Of a DNA stretch of 64,000 nucleotides, positions 57,171 to 64,000 are shown piece after piece (positions within the stretch are counted from its first letter, which is position 1; every line of letters begins with the position of its first letter). A program made the translations under genes and the position numbers. Source of the DNA: Blastococcus sp. TF02-09 (GTDB lineage Bacteria > Actinomycetota > Actinomycetes > Mycobacteriales > Geodermatophilaceae). Location: the NCBI RefSeq assembly GCF_003319105.1, contig NZ_QOHH01000009.1, positions 1 to 64,000 of the forward strand, given 5' to 3'. The notes under the pieces were generated by a model. The model worked only from the letters and a program-made list of their open reading frames with translations. It made no database searches and had not been told where the DNA came from.

Positions 57171-58726
57171 GCGGACTGCACGCCGCTGCCCGGCCCGAGG
57201 AGCTGGTACCCGGCGACGAGGCGGGACTGGAGTCCCTCGCGAGCGTCCTGCGCCGCTACGGCGACGGCTGCACGCAGGCGGTGCAGACGCTGCGCGCCAT
57301 CGACGACGGCGCCTGGGTGGGGGAGGCGGCCGACGCCTTCCGGGCGGCGGTGGACGAACTCCCGGGCAAGCTGGACCGGGCGGCGACCGCCTTCGGGGAG
57401 GCCGTCCGGGTCGTGCGGATGTACGTCGAGGACCTGCGGCGGGCGCGGACGCAGGCGCAGCGCGCCATCGACCTGTACGCCCATGCCGAGCAGCTGACCG
57501 GCCGCTGGGAGCAGCACCGGACCGACTACCGGGCGGCGGTCGCGCAGCACCGGACGCACCGGGCCGAGCCCGGCTTCGACCCCGCCGACGTGGGCATGGC
57601 GGCCCCGGCGGGCTCCGACCCCGGTGCGGCGGACCGGGCACAGGCCGAGCGCCTGCTCCGCGACGCCCGCGCCGACGTCGAGGACTCCGCCGAGCACGCC
57701 GCCCGCGCGCTGCGGGACGCCGCCGAGCTGGCGCCGGACGAGCCGGGGCTGCTGAGCAAGGCCGTGGGGCAGGTCGGGCAGTTCCTCGCCGGCGCCGGCG
57801 AGGCGCTCTACGGGCTGGCCGAGTTCGCGTTCAAGCTGTCCCCGGCCTACCTGCTCATCGACCCGGAGGGCTTCGTCGAGAACGCCACCGGGCTGGCCGA
57901 GGGCCTCTGGTACGGCATCCAGCACCCCAGGGAGTTCGGCAAGGCCCTGCTGGACTGGGACACCTGGGCCGAGAACCCCGCACGTGCCCTCGGGCACCTG
58001 GTCCCCGACCTGCTGCTGGCCCTCGCCACGGGCGGGGCCGGCACGGCTGCCGTACGCACCGCACGCGCCGGCCGGGTGCTCGACGACCTCGCCGGCAGCG
58101 GACAGGCGCTGCGCCGGATGGTCGACGCGCCGGCGGAGCTGCGTGCGAGCTGGGCGGAGCGGTTCGGCGACCCGGGACGCGACGTCCTCGCGGTGCAGGG
58201 CAAGACCCCCTACGGGGGCGTCGACGAGTGGGCGACCGGGTGGGCGGAGCCGGGCCTGCGGTTCAACAGCGGCTGGCCGGGGCCGAGCCAGTTCGTGGCG
58301 CCCCACCACCTGGCCGACGACGTCGGCCGGGACGCCGGCCGCTACTACGAGGGTCTGCAGGTGCAGTCGTTCAGCCCCGACGGCAGTCCGGCGACGTACC
58401 GGCCGCAGCTCAAGACCTACGAGGTCGTCGAGCCCATGCCCCTGGGCGTGTCCGTGGCCCGGCACAACCCGCAGTTCGGTCCCGGAGGTCTGCCGCAGTA
58501 CTACGTCCCTGACAACCTGGGCCAGCTCCTGGACGACGGGTTCATCCGCCCGGCCGGGGAGGTCACCATGAACGGGACGGTCGCCACCATCCAGCCACCG
58601 GGCGTCCCGGGCGTCGACGCCATGGCGCCACGCACGCTCGGCGAGAACGTGCTCAACGGCGTCGGTGGAGCCGCAGCAGGAACGGGCGCCCAGACGCTGG
58701 ACCGGCTGGAAGGCGCCTCCCGATGA
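57167..58726 (+). CDS. WXG-domain polymorphic toxin with TNT-like C-terminus
   Basis: A 519-residue modular protein. Residues 1-110 form a WXG-type helical trafficking domain (W50-V-G52 in GAWVGEAADAFRAA) and 110-190 a coiled linker. Residues 195-310 are the pretoxin block common in actinobacterial toxins (LLDWDTWAENPARALGHLVP, then DLLLALATGGAG). Residues about 365-463 resemble the NAD-glycohydrolase TNT domain: a YEVVEP-PLGVSVA strand, then PQFGPGGLPQYYVP with Q444 placed like the TNT catalytic Gln. A 55-residue tail follows. GTG start overlaps the upstream stop. Toxin identity is inferred from motifs. Confidence 0.7.
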   Translation: MSGLHAAARPEELVPGDEAGLESLASVLRRYGDGCTQAVQTLRAIDDGAWVGEAADAFRAAVDELPGKLDRAATAFGEAVRVVRMYVEDLRRARTQAQRAIDLYAHAEQLTGRWEQHRTDYRAAVAQHRTHRAEPGFDPADVGMAAPAGSDPGAADRAQAERLLRDARADVEDSAEHAARALRDAAELAPDEPGLLSKAVGQVGQFLAGAGEALYGLAEFAFKLSPAYLLIDPEGFVENATGLAEGLWYGIQHPREFGKALLDWDTWAENPARALGHLVPDLLLALATGGAGTAAVRTARAGRVLDDLAGSGQALRRMVDAPAELRASWAERFGDPGRDVLAVQGKTPYGGVDEWATGWAEPGLRFNSGWPGPSQFVAPHHLADDVGRDAGRYYEGLQVQSFSPDGSPATYRPQLKTYEVVEPMPLGVSVARHNPQFGPGGLPQYYVPDNLGQLLDDGFIRPAGEVTMNGTVATIQPPGVPGVDAMAPRTLGENVLNGVGGAAAGTGAQTLDRLEGASR

Positions 58727-58787
58727 GCGAGCGCGGCAGGATCGACCGGAAAGGGTCAACCGATGAGTGAGCAGGCCAGGATCGACC
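58721..58787 (+). repeat. Imperfect direct repeat at toxin-immunity junction
   Basis: Two 27-bp copies (58721-58747 and 58761-58787; 23 of 27 identical) lie 40 bp apart. Each has an ATG followed by codons for Ser-Glu and later Arg-Ile-Asp. The first ATG overlaps the toxin stop (ATGA) and opens only 15 codons; the second starts the candidate immunity gene. Confidence 0.75.
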
Positions 58788-59065
58788 TCGGGGAACCGCA
58801 GGACCCCTACCGGCCCTACACCCACCTGGTCCCGCTCGTGGAGGACCTGGTGCGGCGGGGGAACCGCCTGACGATCACCGGGAAGCGGGGCGAGGCCTTC
58901 GTCAGCACCCAGGGCGGGTACAACGCCTACCTCGCCGAGCCGCTCGACATGGCGTACCTCCGCGCCACCTACGACCTCGGCGGCTATAGCTACGACGCCG
59001 CCACCGACCGCCTCACCGACGGGCGCAACTGGGTCAGCGTCTACGGCAGCGACAGCGGCCGGTAG
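58763..59065 (+). CDS. Candidate immunity protein
   Basis: A 100-residue protein of no recognised family, directly after the toxin on the same strand, which is the place of the immunity gene in polymorphic-toxin loci. No signal peptide or membrane segment is seen, as expected for a cytoplasmic inhibitor of an NAD-degrading toxin. Its C-terminal half is rich in Tyr, Asp and Gly (GGYNAYLAEPLDMAYLRATY). The ATG is preceded by GGAAAGGG. Function is inferred from position only. Confidence 0.65.
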   Translation: MSEQARIDLGEPQDPYRPYTHLVPLVEDLVRRGNRLTITGKRGEAFVSTQGGYNAYLAEPLDMAYLRATYDLGGYSYDAATDRLTDGRNWVSVYGSDSGR

Positions 59066-59108
59066 CGACCACCGCCCGGCGGAGGCCGAGGTCGACGCCC
59101 ACTCCTCG

Positions 59109-59432
59109 TCAGCGCAGCAGGCGGAGGCTGCCGGAGTCCCACGGCCGGGCGCGCTCGGCGAGGAGCGCGGCCGCGTCGTCGTCGATCGTGGTGGTGCCCA
59201 GCTGCACGACGACGTCCCGGTGGCCGAGGTCGTGCAGCCCCCTCGCGACCCGGCACAGGGCCTCAGCCGCGAAGCCGTCGAGGTGCCCGCGGGAGCGGAT
59301 GACCCCGGTGACCCGGTCCGTCCGGGCGGTGAACAGCGGAGGTCGCGATCGTCCGCTCTCGGTCGCATCCGGTTCCGTCGCGGCGCGGTGCTCGCTCGTG
59401 CCGGAGTGGTCGTGGGCCCCGTCTTGACGCAC
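59109..59432 (-). CDS. Small STAS-like protein
   Basis: About 107 residues. After a disordered His/Arg/Ser-rich N-tail, residues about 40-107 fit a STAS-type fold: VTGVIRSRGHLDGFAAEALC, GHRDVVVQLGTTTIDDDAAA and LLAERA. STAS proteins act as anti-sigma antagonists. The typical phosphorylated Ser/Thr is not certain, though TTTIDD occupies that place. The GTG start at 59432 is tentative; GTG 59474 would add 14 residues, and neither has a clear ribosome site. Confidence 0.55.
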   Translation of the reverse strand: MRQDGAHDHSGTSEHRAATEPDATESGRSRPPLFTARTDRVTGVIRSRGHLDGFAAEALCRVARGLHDLGHRDVVVQLGTTTIDDDAAALLAERARPWDSGSLRLLR

Positions 59433-59491
59433 CCCGTCACGGTGACCGACGGAGGCTGCTCCTCCCCAGGGCACTAGGTCCCGACGTCCCG

Positions 59492-60457
59492 TCAGGGGAT
59501 CAGGACGACGCGGCCGACCGCTCTGCGGCTCTCGATGTACTCGTGCGCGGCCGCGGCGGCCGAGAGCGGGAAAGTGCGGTCGACCAGGACGGTGAGCCGG
59601 CCCGCGGCGACGTCGTCCACCAGCTCCTGCACCATCGCCCGGACGCGTGGCGTGGTGATCTCACCGCCCAGGTAGACGCCGGTCAGCGACTGGTTCTGCA
59701 GCCCCAGCACGCCGGCGTTGAACGGGGTCAGGTCCCGGCCGGCGTTGCCGACGGTGATGGCGCGGCCCCGGCGGCCGAGGCAGGCGACGGACTTCTGCAG
59801 CGTCGCCCCGCCGACGGAGTCCACGACGAGGTCGACCCCACGGCCGCCGTCGGAGAGGGCCCGGACCTCCTCCACCCACCCCTTCCGGGAGTAGTCGACG
59901 GCGTGGTCCAACCCGAGCTCGGCGAGCGGCTCGAGCCGGGCCAGCGACGACGCGGTCGCGATGACCCGCGCCCCGGCCCGCTCGGCGAGCTGGATGGCGG
60001 CGACGCCGACGCCACCCGCACCGGCCTGGATCAGCACGGTCTCGCGCTCGCGCAGCCGGCCGAACTCGAACAGGCAGTCGTGCGCGGTGCCGAAGGCGAC
60101 GGGCACGCAGGCGGCCGCGACGATGTCGGCGCCCTCGGGGACCGTCCAGGTGGTGCGCGCGGGCACGGCGAACAGCTCGGCGTGCGAGCCGTGGCCGGTG
60201 GTCGCGACCACCCGGTCGCCGACGGCCCGGTCGGTCACGTCGTCGGCGACCGCGACGATCGTCCCGGCCGCCTGGTATCCGACGACGTGCGGCTGGGAGA
60301 GCAGCGGACCACCGAGCCGGTTGAGGGTGTCCCCGCCCTCGACGGAGACGGCCTCCACCCGGATCAGCACCATCCCCGGGCCGACGTCCGGATCCGGGAC
60401 CTCCTCGTACTGCAGGACGCCGGGGGGACCGTTGCGGTAGTAGACGGCGGCCTGCAT
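59492..60457 (-). CDS. Quinone oxidoreductase-like MDR protein
   Basis: A 321-residue medium-chain dehydrogenase/reductase of the quinone oxidoreductase type. It has a GroES-like N-terminus (YEEVPDPDVGPGMVLIRVEA, GYQAAGTIVAVADDV), the NADPH-binding AGAGGVGVAAIQLAERAGAR, and VDLVVDSVGGATL. No zinc ligands are evident. ATG with GGGAG 6 nt upstream. It follows the AtuA-family gene by 29 bp, so it may act in the same pathway. Confidence 0.88.
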   Translation of the reverse strand: MQAAVYYRNGPPGVLQYEEVPDPDVGPGMVLIRVEAVSVEGGDTLNRLGGPLLSQPHVVGYQAAGTIVAVADDVTDRAVGDRVVATTGHGSHAELFAVPARTTWTVPEGADIVAAACVPVAFGTAHDCLFEFGRLRERETVLIQAGAGGVGVAAIQLAERAGARVIATASSLARLEPLAELGLDHAVDYSRKGWVEEVRALSDGGRGVDLVVDSVGGATLQKSVACLGRRGRAITVGNAGRDLTPFNAGVLGLQNQSLTGVYLGGEITTPRVRAMVQELVDDVAAGRLTVLVDRTFPLSAAAAAHEYIESRRAVGRVVLIP

Positions 60458-60486
60458 GGGGCGCTCCCGGGGTCGAGTGGTCTGGG

Positions 60487-62277
60487 TCACCGGAACGTCG
60501 GCGCGCCGTCCGGCCATTCCGGCGGGGCCGGCACGGACTTCGAGCGCAGGTACTCGCCGACGGACTTCCCGATCTGGTCCACCCGCAGGTTCGACGAGCC
60601 GCCGGTGCCCAGCAGGCCCTGCAGCACGACGTGCACCGCGCGCAGGTGCGGGAACTCGTGCCGCACCACGGGCAGGTCCGCGGCCTCCGGCAGGAGCGCC
60701 CGCAGCCCGTCGGTGGACAGCGTCGTCCGCAGCCACTCCCAGTGCGCGGGGTCGCTCACCCAGATGCCGACGTTGGAGTTGCCGCCCTTGTCGCCGGCCC
60801 GGGCGTGCGCCGGCTCGCCGAGGGGCACCCACCGCCCATCCGCGACCGGGGCGCCCGCAGGCTCCGGGTGGCGGGGCTGCGCGACCTCCTCGTCGGTCGC
60901 CGTCCGGGACGGCGTCGGCGCGTCGAGCACCGTGCCGTCGTCCAGCACCGCCCGGTGCACCAGCACCTCGGCGGGCAGCAGCGCCGGCCAGTAGTCGATC
61001 CGCGGCCACGGCTCGCGGGCCGCCTGCGCGTGCCCGTCGTGGTGGAACCCGGGGAAGCCCTGCAGGTACAGGCTGCCGACGGCCGCGGGGAAGCCGCGCA
61101 GCTGCTCCCGCTCGCGGGCGGTGGCGATGACCCGGATGGGCACCGTCGCCTCCCACTGGGTGGCCGGGTCCGGTGCCGCGGTGCCCAGCGCGGTCACGTC
61201 CAGCTCGTCGACGACGTCGTCCAGCAGCAGCCCCAGCTGCTCCCGCAGGAGAGCCACCTTCTCGGGCACGTGCGGCGAGGTGCAGAACAGCATCGCGGAG
61301 ATCTCGTAGCCGATCGGGGCGAAGACGGCGACCTTCGCGGTGGCCGGTGGGGGAGACCCGGTCACCGGGCCGATCGCCACGCGGTCCGGGCCGACCTGGG
61401 TCAGCCGGACCGTCTCGAGGTGCACCGTGGCGTCCGGGTTCAGGTAGCGCGGGCCCTGGATCTCGTACACCAGCTGGGCGGTCACCGTGTCGACGGTGAC
61501 CATCCCGCCGTCCCGGGCGTGCTTGGTGATGACGCTGCTGCCGTCGGAGGCGACCTCGGCGATCGGGAAACCCGGCCGGGCCATACCGGGCACGGTCAGG
61601 AACCCGGAGAAGTTGCCGCCGGTGGCGTGCGCGCCGCACTCGATGACGTGGCCGGCGGTGACCGCGCCGGCCAGGGCGTCCCAGTCGTCCGGCGTCCACC
61701 CGTGCCACCAGGCGGCCGGCCCGACGGTGAGCGAGGCGTCGGTGACCCGGCCGGTGACGACGACGTCGGCGCCGGCCCGCAGCGCCTCGGCGATCCCGAA
61801 GCCGCCGAGGTGGGCGTTGGCCGCGATCGGTTGCACGCCCCAGTCCTTGAGCGGGGCGGAGGTATCCAGGTTCTCCATCGCGAACCCCTCGGCGTGGAAC
61901 TCGTCGAGCCGCCCGAGCAGGTTGTCGCCCTCCACGTGCGCCACCCGCAGCGCGACCCCGGCCTTGGCGACCAGGGCGCGCACCGCGGCGGCCATCCCGG
62001 CCGGGTCGAACCCACCGGCGTTGGTGACCACCTTGATTCCGCGCTCGGCGATCACCGCGAGGTGCGGTGCCAGCTGGCGGAGGAAGGAGGGCGCGTAGCC
62101 GCCGCGCTCGGGGTTCTGCCGGTGCGCGGTCGCCATCCCGGCGAGCGTTACCTCGGCCAGGTAGTCGCCCATGAGGACGTCGACCGGATCGCCCGCCAGC
62201 GCCTCCTCGATGGCACTGGCCCGGTCACCGAGGTAGCCGGAGAAGTTGCCGATGCGGATCGGGGCGCGATCGGACAT
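60487..62277 (-). CDS. AtuA family (DUF1446) protein
   Basis: A 596-residue protein of the AtuA/DUF1446 family, named for acyclic terpene utilisation; the biochemical reaction is unclear. The DUF1446 part covers about residues 6-445 (IGNFSGYLGDRASAIEEAL, VTNAGGFDPAGMAAAVRAL, VVTGRVTDASLTVGPAAWW). A C-terminal AtuA-associated domain follows (HARAGDKGGNSNVGIWV). No acyl-CoA carboxylase gene is adjacent. ATG 62277 has TACGGT 7 nt upstream, so the mRNA is probably leaderless. Confidence 0.88.
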   Translation of the reverse strand: MSDRAPIRIGNFSGYLGDRASAIEEALAGDPVDVLMGDYLAEVTLAGMATAHRQNPERGGYAPSFLRQLAPHLAVIAERGIKVVTNAGGFDPAGMAAAVRALVAKAGVALRVAHVEGDNLLGRLDEFHAEGFAMENLDTSAPLKDWGVQPIAANAHLGGFGIAEALRAGADVVVTGRVTDASLTVGPAAWWHGWTPDDWDALAGAVTAGHVIECGAHATGGNFSGFLTVPGMARPGFPIAEVASDGSSVITKHARDGGMVTVDTVTAQLVYEIQGPRYLNPDATVHLETVRLTQVGPDRVAIGPVTGSPPPATAKVAVFAPIGYEISAMLFCTSPHVPEKVALLREQLGLLLDDVVDELDVTALGTAAPDPATQWEATVPIRVIATAREREQLRGFPAAVGSLYLQGFPGFHHDGHAQAAREPWPRIDYWPALLPAEVLVHRAVLDDGTVLDAPTPSRTATDEEVAQPRHPEPAGAPVADGRWVPLGEPAHARAGDKGGNSNVGIWVSDPAHWEWLRTTLSTDGLRALLPEAADLPVVRHEFPHLRAVHVVLQGLLGTGGSSNLRVDQIGKSVGEYLRSKSVPAPPEWPDGAPTFR

Positions 62278-62377
62278 GCCTCGGACCGTAGCGAACCAGC
62301 GTCCCGGCGCGGTGACGCACGCAACACCGCGGGATACGGTCGCCTCCCAGCCGACGCCCACCCGAGGAGCCTCCGAC

Positions 62378-63631
62378 GTGAGCCCTGCCGACGACCTCGC
62401 CGACCTGGCGACCATCTACCGGGACCTGCACGCGCACCCGGAACTCGCCTTCGCCGAGCACCGCACCGCCGGCATCGTCGCGGAGCGGCTCGAGGCACTC
62501 GGCTACGAGACCACCACCGGGGTCGGGGGCACCGGCGTCGTCGGCGTCCTGCGGAACGGGCCCGGTCCCACGGCGCTGCTGCGCGCCGACATGGACGGGC
62601 TCCCGGTGCTCGAGGAGACCGGCCTGGACTACCGCAGCACCGCCACGGGCATCGGTGCCGACGGCGTCGAGACGCCGGTGATGCACGCCTGCGGGCACGA
62701 CGTGCACGTCACCTGCCTGCTCGGCGCCGCCGCGACCCTCGCCGCCGAACGGGACACCTGGAGCGGCACGGTGCAGCTGGTGTTCCAGCCCGCCGAGGAG
62801 GTCGGCGGCGGCGCCCAGTCGATGATCGACGACGGCCTGTTCGACCGCTTCGGCCGTCCCGACGTGGTGCTCGGCCAGCACGTCGGACCGCTGCCCGCCG
62901 GCCTGCTCGGCCTGCGCCGGGGCCCGGCGTTCGCCGGCGCGGACATGCTGCACATCGTGCTGCACGGCCGCGGGGGACACGGTTCCCGGCCCGAGACGTG
63001 CGTGGACCCCGTCGTCATGGCCGCGGCCACCGTGCTGCGGTTGCAGACCGTGGTCTCCCGCGAGGTGGCCGGTGGCGAGTCCGCCGTGGTGACCGTCGGC
63101 TCCCTGCACTCCGGCAACGCCGGCAACGTGATCCCGGAGCGGGCGGAGATGCGGGTCAGCGTGCGCTCGTACGACCCCGACGTCCGCGAGCGGCTGATGA
63201 CCTCGATCGAGCGGATCGTGCGCGCGGAGGCAGCCGCCTCCGGGGCGCCGCAGGAGCCGGAGGTGACGCTCAAGGAGTCGTTCCCGGTGCTGATCAACGA
63301 CCACGACGCCGGTGCGCGCACCATCGCGGGCTGGGACCGCGACCTCGGCGCCGGGCTGACGATCGACCCGGGCGCGGTCACCGGCAGCGAGGACGTCGGC
63401 ATGCTCGCCACCGCGGCCGGCGTGCCGCTGGTCTACTGGCTGCTGGGGGGCGCCGACCCTGCGGCGTTCGCCGGCGTCAGCGACCGCGAGGGGCTGCAGC
63501 GCGTGGTCCGCGACCTGCCGTCGAACCACTCGGCGCAGTTCGCCCCGGTCATCGAGCCGACCCTGGGCACCGGCGTCAAGGCGCTGGTCTCGGCCGCCCG
63601 GACGTGGCTCCCCGTGGAGGGGCGCGGCTAG
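62378..63631 (+). CDS. M20 family metallo-amidohydrolase
   Basis: A 417-residue M20D amidohydrolase (hippurate/IAA-amino-acid hydrolase type). Metal and catalytic motifs are RADMDGLPVLEETG, HACGHDVHV and PAEEVGGGAQ, and the dimerisation domain includes GRGGHGSRP. The acyl-amino-acid substrate is unknown. GTG start with CGAGGAG ending 8 nt upstream. Divergent from the AtuA gene. Confidence 0.9.
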   Translation: MSPADDLADLATIYRDLHAHPELAFAEHRTAGIVAERLEALGYETTTGVGGTGVVGVLRNGPGPTALLRADMDGLPVLEETGLDYRSTATGIGADGVETPVMHACGHDVHVTCLLGAAATLAAERDTWSGTVQLVFQPAEEVGGGAQSMIDDGLFDRFGRPDVVLGQHVGPLPAGLLGLRRGPAFAGADMLHIVLHGRGGHGSRPETCVDPVVMAAATVLRLQTVVSREVAGGESAVVTVGSLHSGNAGNVIPERAEMRVSVRSYDPDVRERLMTSIERIVRAEAAASGAPQEPEVTLKESFPVLINDHDAGARTIAGWDRDLGAGLTIDPGAVTGSEDVGMLATAAGVPLVYWLLGGADPAAFAGVSDREGLQRVVRDLPSNHSAQFAPVIEPTLGTGVKALVSAARTWLPVEGRG

Positions 63632-63651
63632 GTCCCTCCCCGGGAACGCGA

Positions 63652-63683
63652 GGAGGGGTGGAGCCCCGTGGCTCCACCCCTCC
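63652..63683. terminator. Terminator after the M20 gene
   Basis: A perfect 14-bp stem (63652-63665 with 63670-63683) and CCGT loop between two converging genes. A second short stem, GCGGCCT-CA-AGGCCGC, lies at 63691-63706. Confidence 0.8.
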
Positions 63684-63719
63684 CGTGCGTGCGGCCTCAA
63701 GGCCGCCGGTCCTGCTCGA

Positions 63720-64000
63720 TCAGGCGGTCGGCACCTCGATGGTGGCGACGCCGATCAGGAAGTCGCCCGCGAACGCGTCGACCATGAAGGTCTGGTTCAG
63801 GAGCTCGGCGGCCTCGGCGCTGAGCAGCACCTCGGTGCCCTGCAGGGTGGCGACGCCGCCCTCGATGGCCGGCGGGTTCAGGGTGCTGCCGTCCAGGTCG
63901 AACAGCGGCGCGCTGGGCACGGCCAGCTGGCCGTTGACCGAGACGTTGCCGAACAGACGCGAGGGGGTGCCCGGGTCGATGGTGAAGTCGGTCAGCTGGA
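63720..64000 (-). CDS. Secreted-type protein, HtaA-like (partial)
   Basis: The reading frame is open from its stop to the window edge, so only the C-terminal 92 or so residues are visible. The pattern (LFGNVSVNGQLAVPSAPLFD, GGVATLQGTEVLLSAEAAEL, LNQTFMVDAFAGDFLIGVAT) is beta-rich and resembles HtaA-type or related actinobacterial surface proteins. That is a weak family assignment. The true start lies beyond 64000. Confidence 0.55.
   Translation of the reverse strand, partial: QLTDFTIDPGTPSRLFGNVSVNGQLAVPSAPLFDLDGSTLNPPAIEGGVATLQGTEVLLSAEAAELLNQTFMVDAFAGDFLIGVATIEVPTA

Noticed and set aside
58723..58770. A 15-codon frame starting at the toxin stop
   Set aside because: Too short to be a protein gene by itself. 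Reported instead as part of the duplicated start region.

Overview
The window is high-GC actinobacterial chromosome, most likely from a Geodermatophilaceae-type organism (Blastococcus, Geodermatophilus or Modestobacter). I infer this from the very high GC, the many GTG starts, and a gene order that follows the recA/lexA region of Mycobacterium and Corynebacterium while carrying a class II nrdJ and several lineage-specific genes. It opens with the 5S rRNA that closes an rRNA operon, followed by a terminator hairpin and a cluster of four long palindromes. No tRNA, CRISPR array, insertion sequence or prophage was recognised.

Layout. 0.4-3.9 kb: small genes (DUF2461, GNAT, YcaQ-like glycosylase, LiaF-like, YkvA). 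3.9-8.6 kb: thyX, thyA, folA, dapA and rnj on the plus strand, with both kinds of thymidylate synthase side by side. 8.7-11.7 kb: a class V aminotransferase and an S9 peptidase on the minus strand. 11.8-20.5 kb: ftsK, rimO, pgsA, a CinA-type amidase, a ClgR-like regulator and pspA, with a three-gene insert (TetR, GNAT, PfkB kinase) between the regulator and pspA. 20.5-28.3 kb: Nei-type glycosylase, APH-like kinase, the large helicase Lhr and an MFS transporter. 28.4-30.4 kb: DUF3046, recA and recX, with both a LexA box and a PafBC-type promoter before recA. 30.6-35.1 kb: a His-rich membrane protein, ctaD, a small unknown and a PAP2 enzyme. 35.3-38.6 kb: a gluABCD-type amino-acid ABC importer. 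38.8-39.6 kb: an Xre regulator with a DUF2975 membrane protein. 39.7-49.1 kb: miaB, DUF349, LigB-like, miaA, dapF, hflX, PAP2 and a secreted propeller-like protein. 49.1-55.6 kb: lexA, divergent from a LysM cell-division inhibitor candidate, an unknown, nrdR and nrdJ. 55.7-59.1 kb: a VOC protein, then an SseB-like gene, an ESX/EspC-like gene, a WXG-domain toxin with a TNT-like C-terminus, and a candidate immunity gene. 59.1-64 kb: STAS-like protein, quinone oxidoreductase-like protein, AtuA-family protein, M20 amidohydrolase and a truncated secreted-type protein at the edge.

How the parts relate. Much of the window is DNA maintenance: dTMP and dNTP supply (thyX, thyA, folA, nrdJ), recombination (recA, recX), SOS control (lexA and its neighbour), repair enzymes (YcaQ-like, Nei, Lhr) and chromosome segregation (ftsK). 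Regulatory sites tie several together: LexA boxes at recA, lexA and the LysM gene; a RecA-NDp-type promoter at recA and a near-match at thyA; paired NrdR boxes before nrdR-nrdJ. Fifteen genes have a TAnnnT -10 hexamer exactly 6-7 nt before the start codon, the signature of leaderless transcription, and this was used to choose several starts. The most unusual accessory locus is the four-gene T7SS-type polymorphic toxin module at 56.5-59.1 kb.
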